NCBI RefSeq assembly: GCF_030296595.1
Contig: NZ_AP027731.1
Location: forward strand, 2,356,001 to 2,420,000
DNA from: Naasia aerilata
GTDB taxonomy: Bacteria > Actinomycetota > Actinomycetes > Actinomycetales > Microbacteriaceae
Length of the DNA: 64,000 nucleotides
Direction: 5' to 3'
Shown: piece after piece, positions 55,155 to 64,000 of the stretch
Numbering within the stretch: the first letter of the stretch is position 1
Layout: every line of letters starts with the position of its first letter
Notes under the pieces: model-generated
What the model was told of the DNA's origin: nothing
Database searches by the model: none
What the model saw: the letters and a program-made list of their open reading frames with translations, nothing else
Made by a program: the position numbers and the translations under genes

Positions 55155-56395
55155 CCCGAGCCGCCGGCACGTCGGTCCCCTCCGCGGTGGCGGACGCCCA
55201 CCGCCGGGAGTGGGCCTTCGTGCTGGCGGCGACCGTCGCCGTCGCGGGCGACCTGGGCAGCGCCGAGGAGGCCGCGCAGGAGGCGTTCGAGTCGGCCCTC
55301 GGCGCGTGGGCGGTCTCCGGCGTCCCCCGCAATCCCGGCGCCTGGCTCACGACCGTCGCCCGGCGGAAGGCGCTGGACCGCCTCCGCCACGCGGCCGTCG
55401 AGCAGCGGGCCCTGCCGAAGCTCCTTCCCGAGGCGGAGCCGGAGGCGGGGGACGACGATGCGGCGGCGTTCCCGGACGAGCGTCTCCGCCTCATCTTCAC
55501 CTGCTGTCACCCGGCCTTGTCGGAGGAGGCACGGATCGCGCTGACCCTGCGCCTCGTCTGCGGACTGCAGACGGGCGAGGTGGCGCGCGGGTTCCTCGTC
55601 TCGGAGTCCACCATGGCGGCCCGCATCACCCGCGCGAAGCAGAAGGTGGCCCGCGCGCGCATCCCGTACCGGGTCCCCTCCGACGAGGAGCTGCCGGAGC
55701 GCCTCGACGCCGTCCTGGACGTCGTGCACCTGATCTACACCGCAGGGCACACGGCGCCCGCGGGCTCGTCCCTGACACGACCGGACCTCGCGGACCGCGC
55801 CCTGGAGCTGGCGGGCCTGCTCCGCGACCTGATGCCCGGCAATCCCGACGTCGCCGGCCTGCTCGCCCTCCTGGTGCTGACCGAGGCGCGCGCCGCCGCT
55901 CGCGAGGATGCCGACGGCCGGCTGGTGCTGCTCGAGGACCAGGACCGGACGACGTGGGACCGGGCGGCGATCGCGGGCGGCGTGCGGCTGCTCGAGGAGG
56001 CCCTCCGCGGACGGGGCCGCCCCGGCCGGTTCACGATCCTCGCCGCGATCGCCGCCGTGCACGACCAGAGCGCGGACTGGGCGGGCACGGACTGGGCCCA
56101 GATCGTGGGCCTCTACGACGCGCTGCTCGACCTGTGGCCGTCGCCGGTGGTCCGGCTCAACCGGGCGATCGCCGTGGGCTTCGCCGAGGGGCCTGCGGAG
56201 GGGCTCCGCGACCTCGACCGGCTGGCGAGCGATCCGCTGCTGGTCCGCTATCCGTACCTCGCCGCCGCGCGCGCCGACTTCCTCCGCCGCCTGGGCCGCC
56301 GCGAGGACGCCGCGCTGGCGTACCAGGAGGCGCTGGTATTCGCCGGCAACGACGTGGAGCGCCGCTTCCTCGGGGACCGCCTGGCGGCCCTCTGA
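55151..56395 (+). CDS. ECF42-type sigma factor with C-terminal helical domain
   Basis: 414 residues. Sigma region 2 (L-G-S-A-E-E-A-A-Q-E-A-F-E-S-A-L) and region 4 (V-S-E-S-T-M-A-A-R-I-T-R-A-K-Q-K) are followed by a ~200-residue TPR-like C-terminal domain characteristic of ECF42 (L-I-Y-T-A-G-H; W-P-S-P-V-V-R-L-N-R-A-I-A). No anti-sigma gene is adjacent, as in this class, where the C-terminal part is thought to control activity. Start GTG overlaps the YCII stop. Confidence 0.92.
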   Translation: MTRAAGTSVPSAVADAHRREWAFVLAATVAVAGDLGSAEEAAQEAFESALGAWAVSGVPRNPGAWLTTVARRKALDRLRHAAVEQRALPKLLPEAEPEAGDDDAAAFPDERLRLIFTCCHPALSEEARIALTLRLVCGLQTGEVARGFLVSESTMAARITRAKQKVARARIPYRVPSDEELPERLDAVLDVVHLIYTAGHTAPAGSSLTRPDLADRALELAGLLRDLMPGNPDVAGLLALLVLTEARAAAREDADGRLVLLEDQDRTTWDRAAIAGGVRLLEEALRGRGRPGRFTILAAIAAVHDQSADWAGTDWAQIVGLYDALLDLWPSPVVRLNRAIAVGFAEGPAEGLRDLDRLASDPLLVRYPYLAAARADFLRRLGRREDAALAYQEALVFAGNDVERRFLGDRLAAL

Positions 56396-56493
56396 GGGCG
56401 CCCGCGACCTATCCGCATCACTTCGGACTATCCGCAACCGGAGACCGATGCTGTGTGTCCGAAGTGCTGCGGCGAAAGCCGCAGCGGCCCGGG

Positions 56494-57729
56494 TCAGACG
56501 GACTTGAAGGCGACGACGGCGTTGTGGCCGCCGAAGCCGAAGGAGTTGCTGATCGCCAGCACGTCGCCCTCGGGCAGCGCGCGCGGCTCCCGGACGACGT
56601 CGAGGTGGATCTCGGGGTCCATGTCGGTGAGGTTGATCGTCGGGGGAGCGGTCCGCTCCGCGAGCGCGAGGACGGTGAAGATCGCCTCGATGCCCCCGGC
56701 GCCGCCGAGCAGGTGGCCGGTGGACGCCTTCGTCGCGGAGACCGGGATGTCGGCGAGGTGGTCGCCGAAGACGTGCTTGAGCGCGTGGTACTCGGCCACG
56801 TCGCCCACCGGGGTGCTCGTCGCGTGCGCGTTGATGTGCCGGACGTCCGAGCGGCTGTAGCCGTGTGTCTCGATCGCGGCGATCATGGCGCGCGCGGCGG
56901 CAGACCCCTCCGGATCGGGCGCAGTGATGTGGTACGCGTCGCTCGTCACCGCACCGCCCACCAGCTCCGCGTAGATGCGGGCGCCGCGCGCGAGAGCGTG
57001 CTCCTCGGTCTCGAGGATGATGGCCGCGCCGCCCTCGCCGAGGACGAAGCCGTCGCGCGTGACGTCGTAGGGACGGGATGCGGTGGCCGGCTCGTCGTTG
57101 CGCTTCGACAGGGCCTGCATCGAGGCGAACGCGGCCAGCGGAAGCGGGTGGATCGCCGCCTCGGAGCCGCCCGCGATGATGACGTCGGCGAAGCCCTGCT
57201 GCAGGTGGTCGAACGCGTTCGCGATCGACTCGGTGCTCGACGCGCATGCGGAGACCACCGTGCGGGCGAAGGCCCGGGCGCCGAGGTGCATCTCGATCGC
57301 CGCGGCCGGGGCGTTGGGCATGAGCATCGGCACCGTCATCGGCAGGACGCGCCGCGGGCCACGCTCGCGCAGGGTGTCCCATGCGGAGAGCAGCGTCCAC
57401 ACGCCGCCGATGCCCGTCGACCAGTCGACGCCGAGGCGCTCGGGGTCGATGTGCTCGATGCCGGAGTCCGCCCAGGCCTCACGGGCCGCGATGAGGGCGA
57501 ACTGGCTCCCCGGGTCGAGGCGCTTGGCCTCGACCCGTTCGAGCTGCTCCTCCTGCTCCACCTTGGCCGAGGCCGCGAACTTGACGGGCAGGTCGTACTG
57601 CTCGACCCACTCCTGCTCGAGCGTCCGCGCGCCGGACTCGCCGGCGAGCAGGGCGGTCCAGGAGTCCCGCGCGTTCGCACCGAGGGGCGACGTGGCGCCG
57701 ATCCCGGTGACGACGATCTTCTTCGGCAT
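56494..57729 (-). CDS. fabF: 3-oxoacyl-ACP synthase II
   Basis: 411 residues. Elongates acyl-ACP in fatty acid synthesis by condensation with malonyl-ACP. Catalytic Cys162 in V-S-A-C-A-S-S-T, His in H-A-T-S-T-P-V-G-D and His in K-A-S-T-G-H-L-L-G are present. 30 bp downstream of acpP, last gene of the fab run. Nothing notable in length or sequence. Confidence 0.96.
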   Translation of the reverse strand: MPKKIVVTGIGATSPLGANARDSWTALLAGESGARTLEQEWVEQYDLPVKFAASAKVEQEEQLERVEAKRLDPGSQFALIAAREAWADSGIEHIDPERLGVDWSTGIGGVWTLLSAWDTLRERGPRRVLPMTVPMLMPNAPAAAIEMHLGARAFARTVVSACASSTESIANAFDHLQQGFADVIIAGGSEAAIHPLPLAAFASMQALSKRNDEPATASRPYDVTRDGFVLGEGGAAIILETEEHALARGARIYAELVGGAVTSDAYHITAPDPEGSAAARAMIAAIETHGYSRSDVRHINAHATSTPVGDVAEYHALKHVFGDHLADIPVSATKASTGHLLGGAGGIEAIFTVLALAERTAPPTINLTDMDPEIHLDVVREPRALPEGDVLAISNSFGFGGHNAVVAFKSV

Positions 57730-57759
57730 GTGGTGGTGCTCCAGAGGTTTCGGGCTGAC

Positions 57760-58008
57760 TCAGCCCTGGGCGTTGACGATGTAGGTGACGGCGTCGCCCA
57801 CGGTCTTCAGGTTCTTGACTTCCTCGTCGGGGATCTTCACGTCGAACTTCTCCTCCGCGTTGACGACGATCGTCATCATCGAGATGGAGTCGATGTCGAG
57901 GTCGTCCGTGAAGGACTTGTCCATCTCGACGGTGTCGGTCGCGATGCCCGTCTCGTCGCTGACGAGCTCGGCCAGGCCGGCGAGGACTTCTTCGGTGGAC
58001 AGTGCCAT
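57760..58008 (-). CDS. acpP: Acyl carrier protein
   Basis: 82 residues, acidic, four-helix. The phosphopantetheine Ser41 is in D-L-D-I-D-S-I-S, where the more usual Leu after Ser is Ile. AAGGAGAACAACAC gives a strong ribosome site, as expected for a very abundant protein. Confidence 0.96.
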   Translation of the reverse strand: MALSTEEVLAGLAELVSDETGIATDTVEMDKSFTDDLDIDSISMMTIVVNAEEKFDVKIPDEEVKNLKTVGDAVTYIVNAQG

Positions 58009-58075
58009 GTGTTGTTCTCCTTGAGGTGAGCGTTGGAAGCGGATTCGAGCTTATCGGGGAGGCATTCGGGCCCGG

Positions 58076-59074
58076 TCAGGGCAGGACGACGACCTGGGCG
58101 CCGTAGACGAGGCCGGCGCCGAAGCCGATCTGCAGCGCGAGGCCGCCCGACAGCTCCGGGTGCTCCTCGAGCAGGCGGTGGGCCGCGAGCGGGATCGATG
58201 CGGCGGACGTGTTGCCGGTGGTCGCGATGTCGCGCGCGATCTCCACGGTCTCCGGAAGTCCCAGCTGCTTCGCGAACTCGTCGATGATGCGCATGTTGGC
58301 CTGGTGCGGGATGAATGCGGCGAGCTGGTCGGCCGTCACGCCGGCCTCCTCGAGGGCCTGCCGGGCGACCTTGACCATCTCCCAGACCGCCCAGCGGAAG
58401 ACGGTCGGTCCCTCCTGGCGGAGCGTCGGCCACGCGGCTGTGCCGTCGCGGAACTCGGTGAGGGTCGCGTTCATCCCCACCGCGTCGGCCTTGGACCCGT
58501 CCGAACCCCACACGGTCTTCGAGATGCCGGGGGAGTCGCTCGGACCGACCACGGCCGCGCCGGCGCCGTCGCCGAGCAGGAAGGAGATGCTGCGGTCCGC
58601 CGGGTCGACGACGTCGGAGAGCTTCTCAGCGCCCACGACGAGGGCGTAGGTGCCGATCCCGGCCCGGATCAGGGCGTCCGCCTGCGCGATGGCGTAGGTG
58701 TATCCGGCGCACGCCGCGTTGAGGTCGTAGGCCGCCGCCGGATTCGCGCCGACGCGGTCGGCGAGGACGGCGGACAGCGACGGCGTCTGGCGGGTGTTGC
58801 TGATGGTCGCGACCAGCACGAGGTCCACCTGCTCGGCCCGAATGCCGGCGGCCGTGATCGCGTCCTTCGATGCGTCGGTCGCGAGGTCGACGGCGCTCAC
58901 GGCGGCGGAGGCACGCGTGCGGGTGATGATCCCGGTCCGCTGGCGGATCCACTCGTCCGAGGAGCTGATGGGCCCGATGAGGTCGTCGTTCGGGACGACG
59001 AGGTCGCCGCGGGCCGCCCCGAGTCCCAGGATGCGCGTGAACCGGGGGCCGGTGGACTGCTTCAGCTCGGTCAT
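58076..59074 (-). CDS. fabH: 3-oxoacyl-ACP synthase III
   Basis: 332 residues. Starts fatty acid synthesis by condensing an acyl-CoA primer with malonyl-ACP. Catalytic Cys in N-A-A-C-A-G-Y, His in I-P-H-Q-A-N and Asn in T-G-N-T-S are all present. The start ATG overlaps the fabD stop (ATGA). Confidence 0.96.
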   Translation of the reverse strand: MTELKQSTGPRFTRILGLGAARGDLVVPNDDLIGPISSSDEWIRQRTGIITRTRASAAVSAVDLATDASKDAITAAGIRAEQVDLVLVATISNTRQTPSLSAVLADRVGANPAAAYDLNAACAGYTYAIAQADALIRAGIGTYALVVGAEKLSDVVDPADRSISFLLGDGAGAAVVGPSDSPGISKTVWGSDGSKADAVGMNATLTEFRDGTAAWPTLRQEGPTVFRWAVWEMVKVARQALEEAGVTADQLAAFIPHQANMRIIDEFAKQLGLPETVEIARDIATTGNTSAASIPLAAHRLLEEHPELSGGLALQIGFGAGLVYGAQVVVLP

Positions 59075-59989
59075 GCGGCTCCATCCAGCAGGGCGCGGGC
59101 CGCCTCGAGGTCCGCGGGGGTCTTGACGGCGACCGTCGGCACGCCGCGCAGGCCGCGCTTGGCGAGCCCGGTGAGGGCGCCGGCCGGCGCGAGCTCGATG
59201 ATGCCGGTGACGCCGGCCTCGGCGAAGGACGCCATGCAGCGGTCCCAGCGGACCGGGGAGGACACCTGGCCCACCATCAGCTCCAGGAACTTCGCGCCGG
59301 ACACCACCTGGGACCCGTCCCGGTTGGTCCAGATCCTGGTGAGCGGGTCCTGCGGGGCGAGGGTCTCCGCGACGGCGCGCATGCGCTCGACCGCGGACTC
59401 CATGTACCGGGTGTGGAAGGCCCCCGCGACCTGCAGCGGGATCACCCGGCTTCCGGCGGGGGAGCGGCGGCGAGTGCGGCGAGTCCCTCCCGGGGTCCGG
59501 CGACGACGAGCTGCCCGCCGCCGTTGTAGTTGGCGGGGGAGAGGCGGTGCGGCTCGAGGGCGGCCAGGACGGCGTCCTCGTCCCCGCCCACGACGGCGCT
59601 CATCCCCGTGTCGGCGGCGGCGGCGGCCTCGGCCATCGCGCGGCCGCGCTCGGCCACCAGGCGGATGGCCTCCACGTAGGTGAGGATCCCGGCGCCCGCG
59701 GCGGCCGTGATCTCGCCGACGGAGTGTCCGGCGATGCCGCCGATCTTCGCGTCCCGCCCGTCCGTCCCGAGCGCGTGCAGGGTGACGATGCCGGCCGCCA
59801 CGATGAGCGGCTGGGCCACGCTCGTGTCGCGGATGGTGTCGGCGTCGGACTGCGTGCCGTGGGTGAGCAGGTCGACGCCCGCCTCCGCGCCGAGCATGCC
59901 GATGAGCTCACGAGCGCCCGGCTCCTCGAGCCAGGGGGCGAGGAACCCGGGGTCTGCGATCCCTGACCGGGCGCCACGACGATGATCAC
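59071..59989 (-). CDS. fabD: Malonyl-CoA:ACP transacylase (two missing bases)
   Basis: 306 residues once repaired. Active-site Ser in I-A-G-H-S-V-G-E-I and His in V-A-G-A-F-H-T. The N-terminus (V-V-A-P-G-Q-G-S-Q-T-P-G) and core are joined by one base at 59946-59952; core and C-terminus by one base in the run at 59458-59462 (A-G-S-R-V-I-P-L-Q). Start GTG 59989. Needed for all malonyl loading, so real breaks are implausible. Confidence 0.94.
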
Positions 59990-60088
59990 CGTCCCATCCT
60001 GCCAATGAGTGACCCGTGGGCCCGCACATCCGCCACCAAAGATCGCCCCAATCGTTGGAGGGAGAGCACAGCGGCGACCGACCGGCCG

Positions 60089-61278
60089 TCAGCGGCGACG
60101 AGGCGCGGGAGCCGGCTCGGCGATCGCGCCCAGGATGAGTGCCGACTGGAGGATGACCGCCTCGCGCGCGCCTGTGGCGTCGTAGCCGATGACCTCGGAG
60201 ATGCGCTTCAGGCGGTAGCGGACGGTGTTCGGGTGCACGAAGAGCTCGCGCGCGGTCGCCTCGAGCGAGCGGCCGTTGTCGAGGTAGCACCACAGCGTGC
60301 CGAGGAGCTCGGTGGAGTGGTCCTGCAGCGGGCGGTAGATCCGCGACACCAGGGTGGAGCGGGCGAGGGGGTCGCCGGCGAGGGCGCGCTCCGGCAGCAG
60401 GTCGTCGGCGAGCACCGGCCGCGGCGCGTTGCGCCACGCGCGGGCGACCGCGAATCCGGCGAGGGCCGCCCGAGCGCTGCGGGACGCCTGCACGAGATCG
60501 GGCACCTCGTTGCCGAGCACGAGGTGGCCGGGGCCGAAGCCGGGCTCGAGGCGCCTCGCGATCTCGAGGAAGGTGAGCGGTGTGGACGGCGGCCCCTCGG
60601 CCTCCTGGGGGAGGGCGACGCGCGCCCGATCACGAGCACGAGACGGCTGCCCTGGACGCCGATGAGCACGTCGGCCTGGACATGGCGCGCCGTGCGGCGC
60701 AGCTGGTCGACGTCGAGCATCGGGGGAGTGGTCCCGACGAGGACGCAGACCTCACCGTGCCCGTGCCAGCCGAGCGCGGCGATGCGGCTCGGCAGCTCGT
60801 TCTCGGCCTCGCCGGAGAGGATCGAGTCGACGACGAGCGCCTCGAGCCGCGAGTCCCACAGGCCGCGCGCCTCAGCGGCGCGGGCGTAGACGTCGGCGGC
60901 GGCGAAGGCGATCTCGCGCGAGTACAGCAGGATGGCCTCGCGCAGCCCGTCTCCGCCGTCCTTCACGCGGTCCTCGACCACCTCGACGGTCACGCGGATG
61001 AGCTGGAGGGTCTGCTGCAGGCTCACGGAGCGCAGCAGCTCCCGCGGAGCGGCGCCGAAGACGTCCGCCGCGATCCACGGCGCGCTCTTCGGGTCGTCGT
61101 ACCAGCTGATGAACGACGTGATGCCGGCCTGGGCGACCAGCCCGACCGCCGAGCGGCGGCCGGGCGGCATGTCGCTGTACCAGGGGAGCGTCTCCTCCAG
61201 CCGCTTGAGCGTCTGGGTGGCGAGCTCTCCCGAGACGGTGCGCAGCCAGGCGAGCGTCTCCGCCTTCGTCCTGGCCAC
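60089..61278 (-). CDS. fasR: PucR-family regulator, FasR-like (one missing base)
   Basis: 396 residues. The C-terminal PucR HTH (S-L-E-A-T-A-R-E-L-F-V-H-P-N-T-V-R-Y-R-L-K-R-I-S-E-V) is intact, preceded by a GGDEF-like/diguanylate-degenerate region. One base added at 60625-60627 joins the halves (I-G-A-R-V-A-L-P-Q-E-A). A FasR of this type activates the fab operon of Streptomyces; its place just upstream of fabD supports the same role. Start GTG 61278, only 17 bp after the aceE stop. Confidence 0.85.
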
Positions 61279-61295
61279 GCGGTGTCCCGCCGCCG

Positions 61296-64000
61296 TCAGC
61301 TCTCGCCGCCGGCGTTGCCGGTGGTGCCCGCGGTCACGTCGAGCAGGCGGTACTTGTCGATCGCCTGGCGGGCGAGCGACCGGTCGACGGCTCCCTGCCC
61401 GGCGAGGGCCTCCAGCGTCCGCACGACGACCGAGGGGCCGTCGATGAGGAAGAACCGGCGGGCGGCCGCGCGGGTGTCCGAGAAGCCGAAGCCGTCGGCG
61501 CCCAGCGTGAAGTACTGCCCGGGGACGAACTGGCGGATCATGTCCGGCACCTCGTGCGAATAGTCGCTGACGGCCACGAACGGGCCGCGGGCGCCGGCGA
61601 GCTTCTCCGTGACGTAGGCCTGTCGCGGCTCGGCGTCGGGATCCACGAAGTAGGCGCGCTCGGCGTCGAGGCCGTCGCGGCGGAGCTCGGACCAGGAGGT
61701 GACGCTCCACACGTCGGCGGCGACGCCCCAGTCCTGCGCGAGCAGCTGCTGGGCCTCGAGCGCCCACGGCACGGCCACGCCCGAGGCGAGGATCTGCGCC
61801 CTCGGCCCGTCGTTCTCCGCCCGCTTGAGCAGGTACATGCCCTTGAGCACGCCCTCCACGTCGAGACCCTCGGGCTCGGCCGGCTGCGGCATCGGCTCGT
61901 TGTACACCGTCAGGTAGTACATGACGTTGGGATCCGGGTGCTGGCCTCCGTACATCCGCTCGAGTCCCGCCTTGACGATGTGCCCGAGCTCGTACCCGTA
62001 CGCGGCGTCATAGCTGACGACCGCCGGGTTCGTGTTCGCGAGCACGGGGAGTGGCCGTCGGCGTGCTGCAGGCCCTCGCCGGTGAGCGTGGTCCGGCCGG
62101 CCGTGGCGCCGATGAGGAAGCCGCGCGCCATCATGTCGCCCGCCGCCCAGAGGGCGTCGCCCGTGCGCTGGAAGCCGAACATCGAGTAGAAGACGTAGAC
62201 CGGGATGAGCGGCTCGCCCTGCGTCGAGTAGGCCGTGCCCGCCGCGGTGAACGCCGCGAGGGCGCCCGCCTCGTTGATGCCGACGTGGATGATCTGGCCC
62301 TGCGGGCTCTCCTTGTAGGCGAGCAGCAGGTCCCGGTCGACCGAGGTGTAGTGCTGGCCGAACGGGTTGTAGATCTTCGCGTTCGGGAAGAACGCGTCCA
62401 TGCCGAACGTGCGCGCCTCGTCCGGGATGATCGGGACGACGCGGTTGCCGAAGTTCTTGGCCCGCATCACGTCCTTGAGGATCCGGACGAACGCCATCGT
62501 GGTGGCGACCGGCTGCTGACCGGAGCCCTTCTTCGCGATCGCGTAGGCCGAGTCGTCCGGCAGGTTGATCGGCGTGTGGGTGGTGCGCCGCTCCGGCAGA
62601 TACCCGCCGAGCGCGCGACGGCGCTCCTGCAGGTACTGGATGGCCTCGTCCTCCTGACCGGGGTGGTAGTACGGCGGCTGGTAGGGGTTCTCCTCGAGCA
62701 CCGCGTCGGTGACCGGGATGCGCATCTCGTCGCGGAACTGCTTGAGATCGTTGAGCGTGAGCTTCTTCATCTGGTGGGTCGCGTTGCGGCCCTCGAAGGT
62801 CTTGCCGAGGCCGTAGCCCTTGATCGTCTTCGCGAGGATGACGGTGGGCTGGCCCTTGTGCTCCACGGCCGCCTTGTACGCGGCGTAGACCTTGCGGTAG
62901 TCGTGGCCGCCGCGCTTGAGCGCCCACACCTGGTCGTCGCTGAGGTCCTTGACGAGCTCGAGCGTCCGCGGGTCGCGGCCGAAGAAGTTCTCGCGGACGT
63001 ACGCGCCGTTCTCGGTCTTGTAGGTCTGGTAGTCGCCGTCCGGGGTGCGGTTCATCAGATCGATGAGCGCGCCCTCGCTGTCGCGCGCGAGCAGGTCGTC
63101 CCACTCGCGACCCCAGATGACCTTGATGACATTCCAGCCGGCGCCGCGGAAGAAGCTCTCCAGCTCCTGGATGATCTTGCCGTTTCCGCGAACGGGGCCG
63201 TCGAGGCGCTGCAGGTTGCAGTTGACGACGAACGTCAGGTTGTCGAGGCCCTCGTTCGCCGCGACCTGCAGCTGGCCGCGGCTCTCCACCTCGTCGAGCT
63301 CGCCGTCGCCCAGGAAGGCCCACACGTGCTGGTCGGAGGCGTCCTTGATGCCGCGGTTGGTCAGGTACTTGTTCGACTGCGCCTGGTAGATCGCGTTGAT
63401 CGGGCCGAGGCCCATCGACACGGTCGGGAACTGCCAGAAGTCCGGCATGAGGCGGGGGTGCGGGTAGGAGGACAGGCCTCCGCCCGGGTGCGACTTCTCC
63501 TGGCGGAAGCCGTCCATGTCGTCCTCGGTGAGGCGCCCCTCGAGGAACGCGCGCGAGTACATGCCGGGGGAGGCGTGGCCCTGGAAGAAGACCTGGTCGC
63601 CGCCGCCCGGGTGGTCCTGTGCCCGGAAGAAGTGGTTGTAGCCGACCTCGTAGAGGGTCGCGCTCGAGGCGTAGGTGGAGATGTGGCCGCCGACGGCGAT
63701 CCCCGGACGCTGCGCTCGGTGCACCATGATGGCGGCGTTCCAGCGGAGCCAGGCGCGGTACCGGCGCTCGATGCTCTCATCGCCCGGGAAGTCCGGCTCG
63801 TTCTCCGGCGCGATGGTGTTGATGTAGTCGGTCGTCGGCACCATCGGGACGCCGAGGTGCAGCTCCTTCGACCGCTTCAGCAGGCTGAGCATGATCTCGC
63901 GCCCGCGCTCGTGCCCGTTCGCCTGGACGAGAGCGTCGAGCGACTCCATCCACTCGGCGGTCTCTCCCGGGTCGGAATCGGTGTTGTTCACCGAGTACGG
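61296..64000 (-). CDS. aceE: Pyruvate dehydrogenase E1 component, homodimeric (5' end beyond window; one missing base)
   Basis: Decarboxylates pyruvate to feed acetyl-CoA to the fab genes downstream. The N-terminal part has the TPP-binding G-D-G-E-L-D-E-V and later [12 protein letters not shown]; the middle and C-terminal transketolase domains are recognisable. The frame breaks in the run at 62046-62049; one base added reads [13 protein letters not shown]. The coding frame continues past the GTG at 63991 ([10 protein letters not shown]), so the true start is outside. Confidence 0.94.

Noticed and set aside
61296..64000. Complete aceE with GTG start at 63991
   Set aside because: The frame stays open to the window edge with residues typical of the family N-terminus (P-Y-S-V-N-N).

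Overview
The window is very GC-rich and densely coded, and its gene content points to an actinobacterium of the family Microbacteriaceae (Leifsonia/Microbacterium-like; the genus is inferred). Family-typical signs are a PucR-type fasR ahead of fabD-fabH-acpP-fabF, a DUF3145 gene, a DUF4397/class F sortase/ECF sigma/RskA locus, a short DUF7882-like protein, DUF222/HNH debris, and many start codons only 5-9 nt downstream of a TANNNT -10 box (leaderless transcription).

Layout. 1-12.8 kb: housekeeping genes (recO, uppS, a P-loop kinase, glyS, an FrnE-type oxidoreductase, ybaK, dusB, dgt, an MpaB-like oxygenase, dnaG). 13.0-20.5 kb: one long plus-strand operon for an oligopeptide-type ABC importer (binding lipoprotein, two permeases, a double ATPase, an extra ATPase) ending in a 2-hydroxyacid dehydrogenase. 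20.5-21.8 kb: tRNA-Asn followed by a 1.2 kb non-coding repeat region. 21.8-30 kb: ABM-domain protein, TraR/DksA zinc finger, sensor kinase, azlCD, def, DMT-like membrane protein, glycosyltransferase, tRNA(CAU), universal stress protein, DUF4190 protein, XRE regulator. 30.0-31.9 kb: a ClpP paralogue lacking its catalytic serine, a decayed DUF222/HNH gene and dispersed repeats. 31.9-43.7 kb: small membrane proteins, the sortase/ECF locus, a flotillin, sulfatase, DUF4326, a CASTOR/POLLUX-like channel protein, PRC/DUF2382 and SRAP proteins. 43.8-56.4 kb: a four-gene membrane/stress run (phasin-like, holin-X, DUF3618, YihY), a PolA-like polymerase, an S9 peptidase, DUF1684, PadR, DUF3145, FNT and an ECF42/YCII pair. 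56.5-64 kb: fabF-acpP-fabH-fabD-fasR-aceE on the minus strand, joining pyruvate oxidation to fatty-acid synthesis; aceE runs off the right edge.

The most striking property is technical. About 24 genes, including essential ones (glyS, dnaG, uppS, fabD, aceE), are broken by single-base frame shifts. In every case one base must be ADDED, nearly always to a G or C run, to restore the protein. This one-sided pattern indicates homopolymer under-calling in the assembly, not pseudogenes or recoding. Such genes are listed at full restored extent, with the site of the missing base given.

The most interesting biology is (i) the triplicated ~210 bp hairpin array plus five 19 bp tandem repeats after tRNA-Asn, (ii) the Ser-less ClpP facing an XRE regulator, and (iii) the 44.4-47.6 kb membrane/stress gene run.
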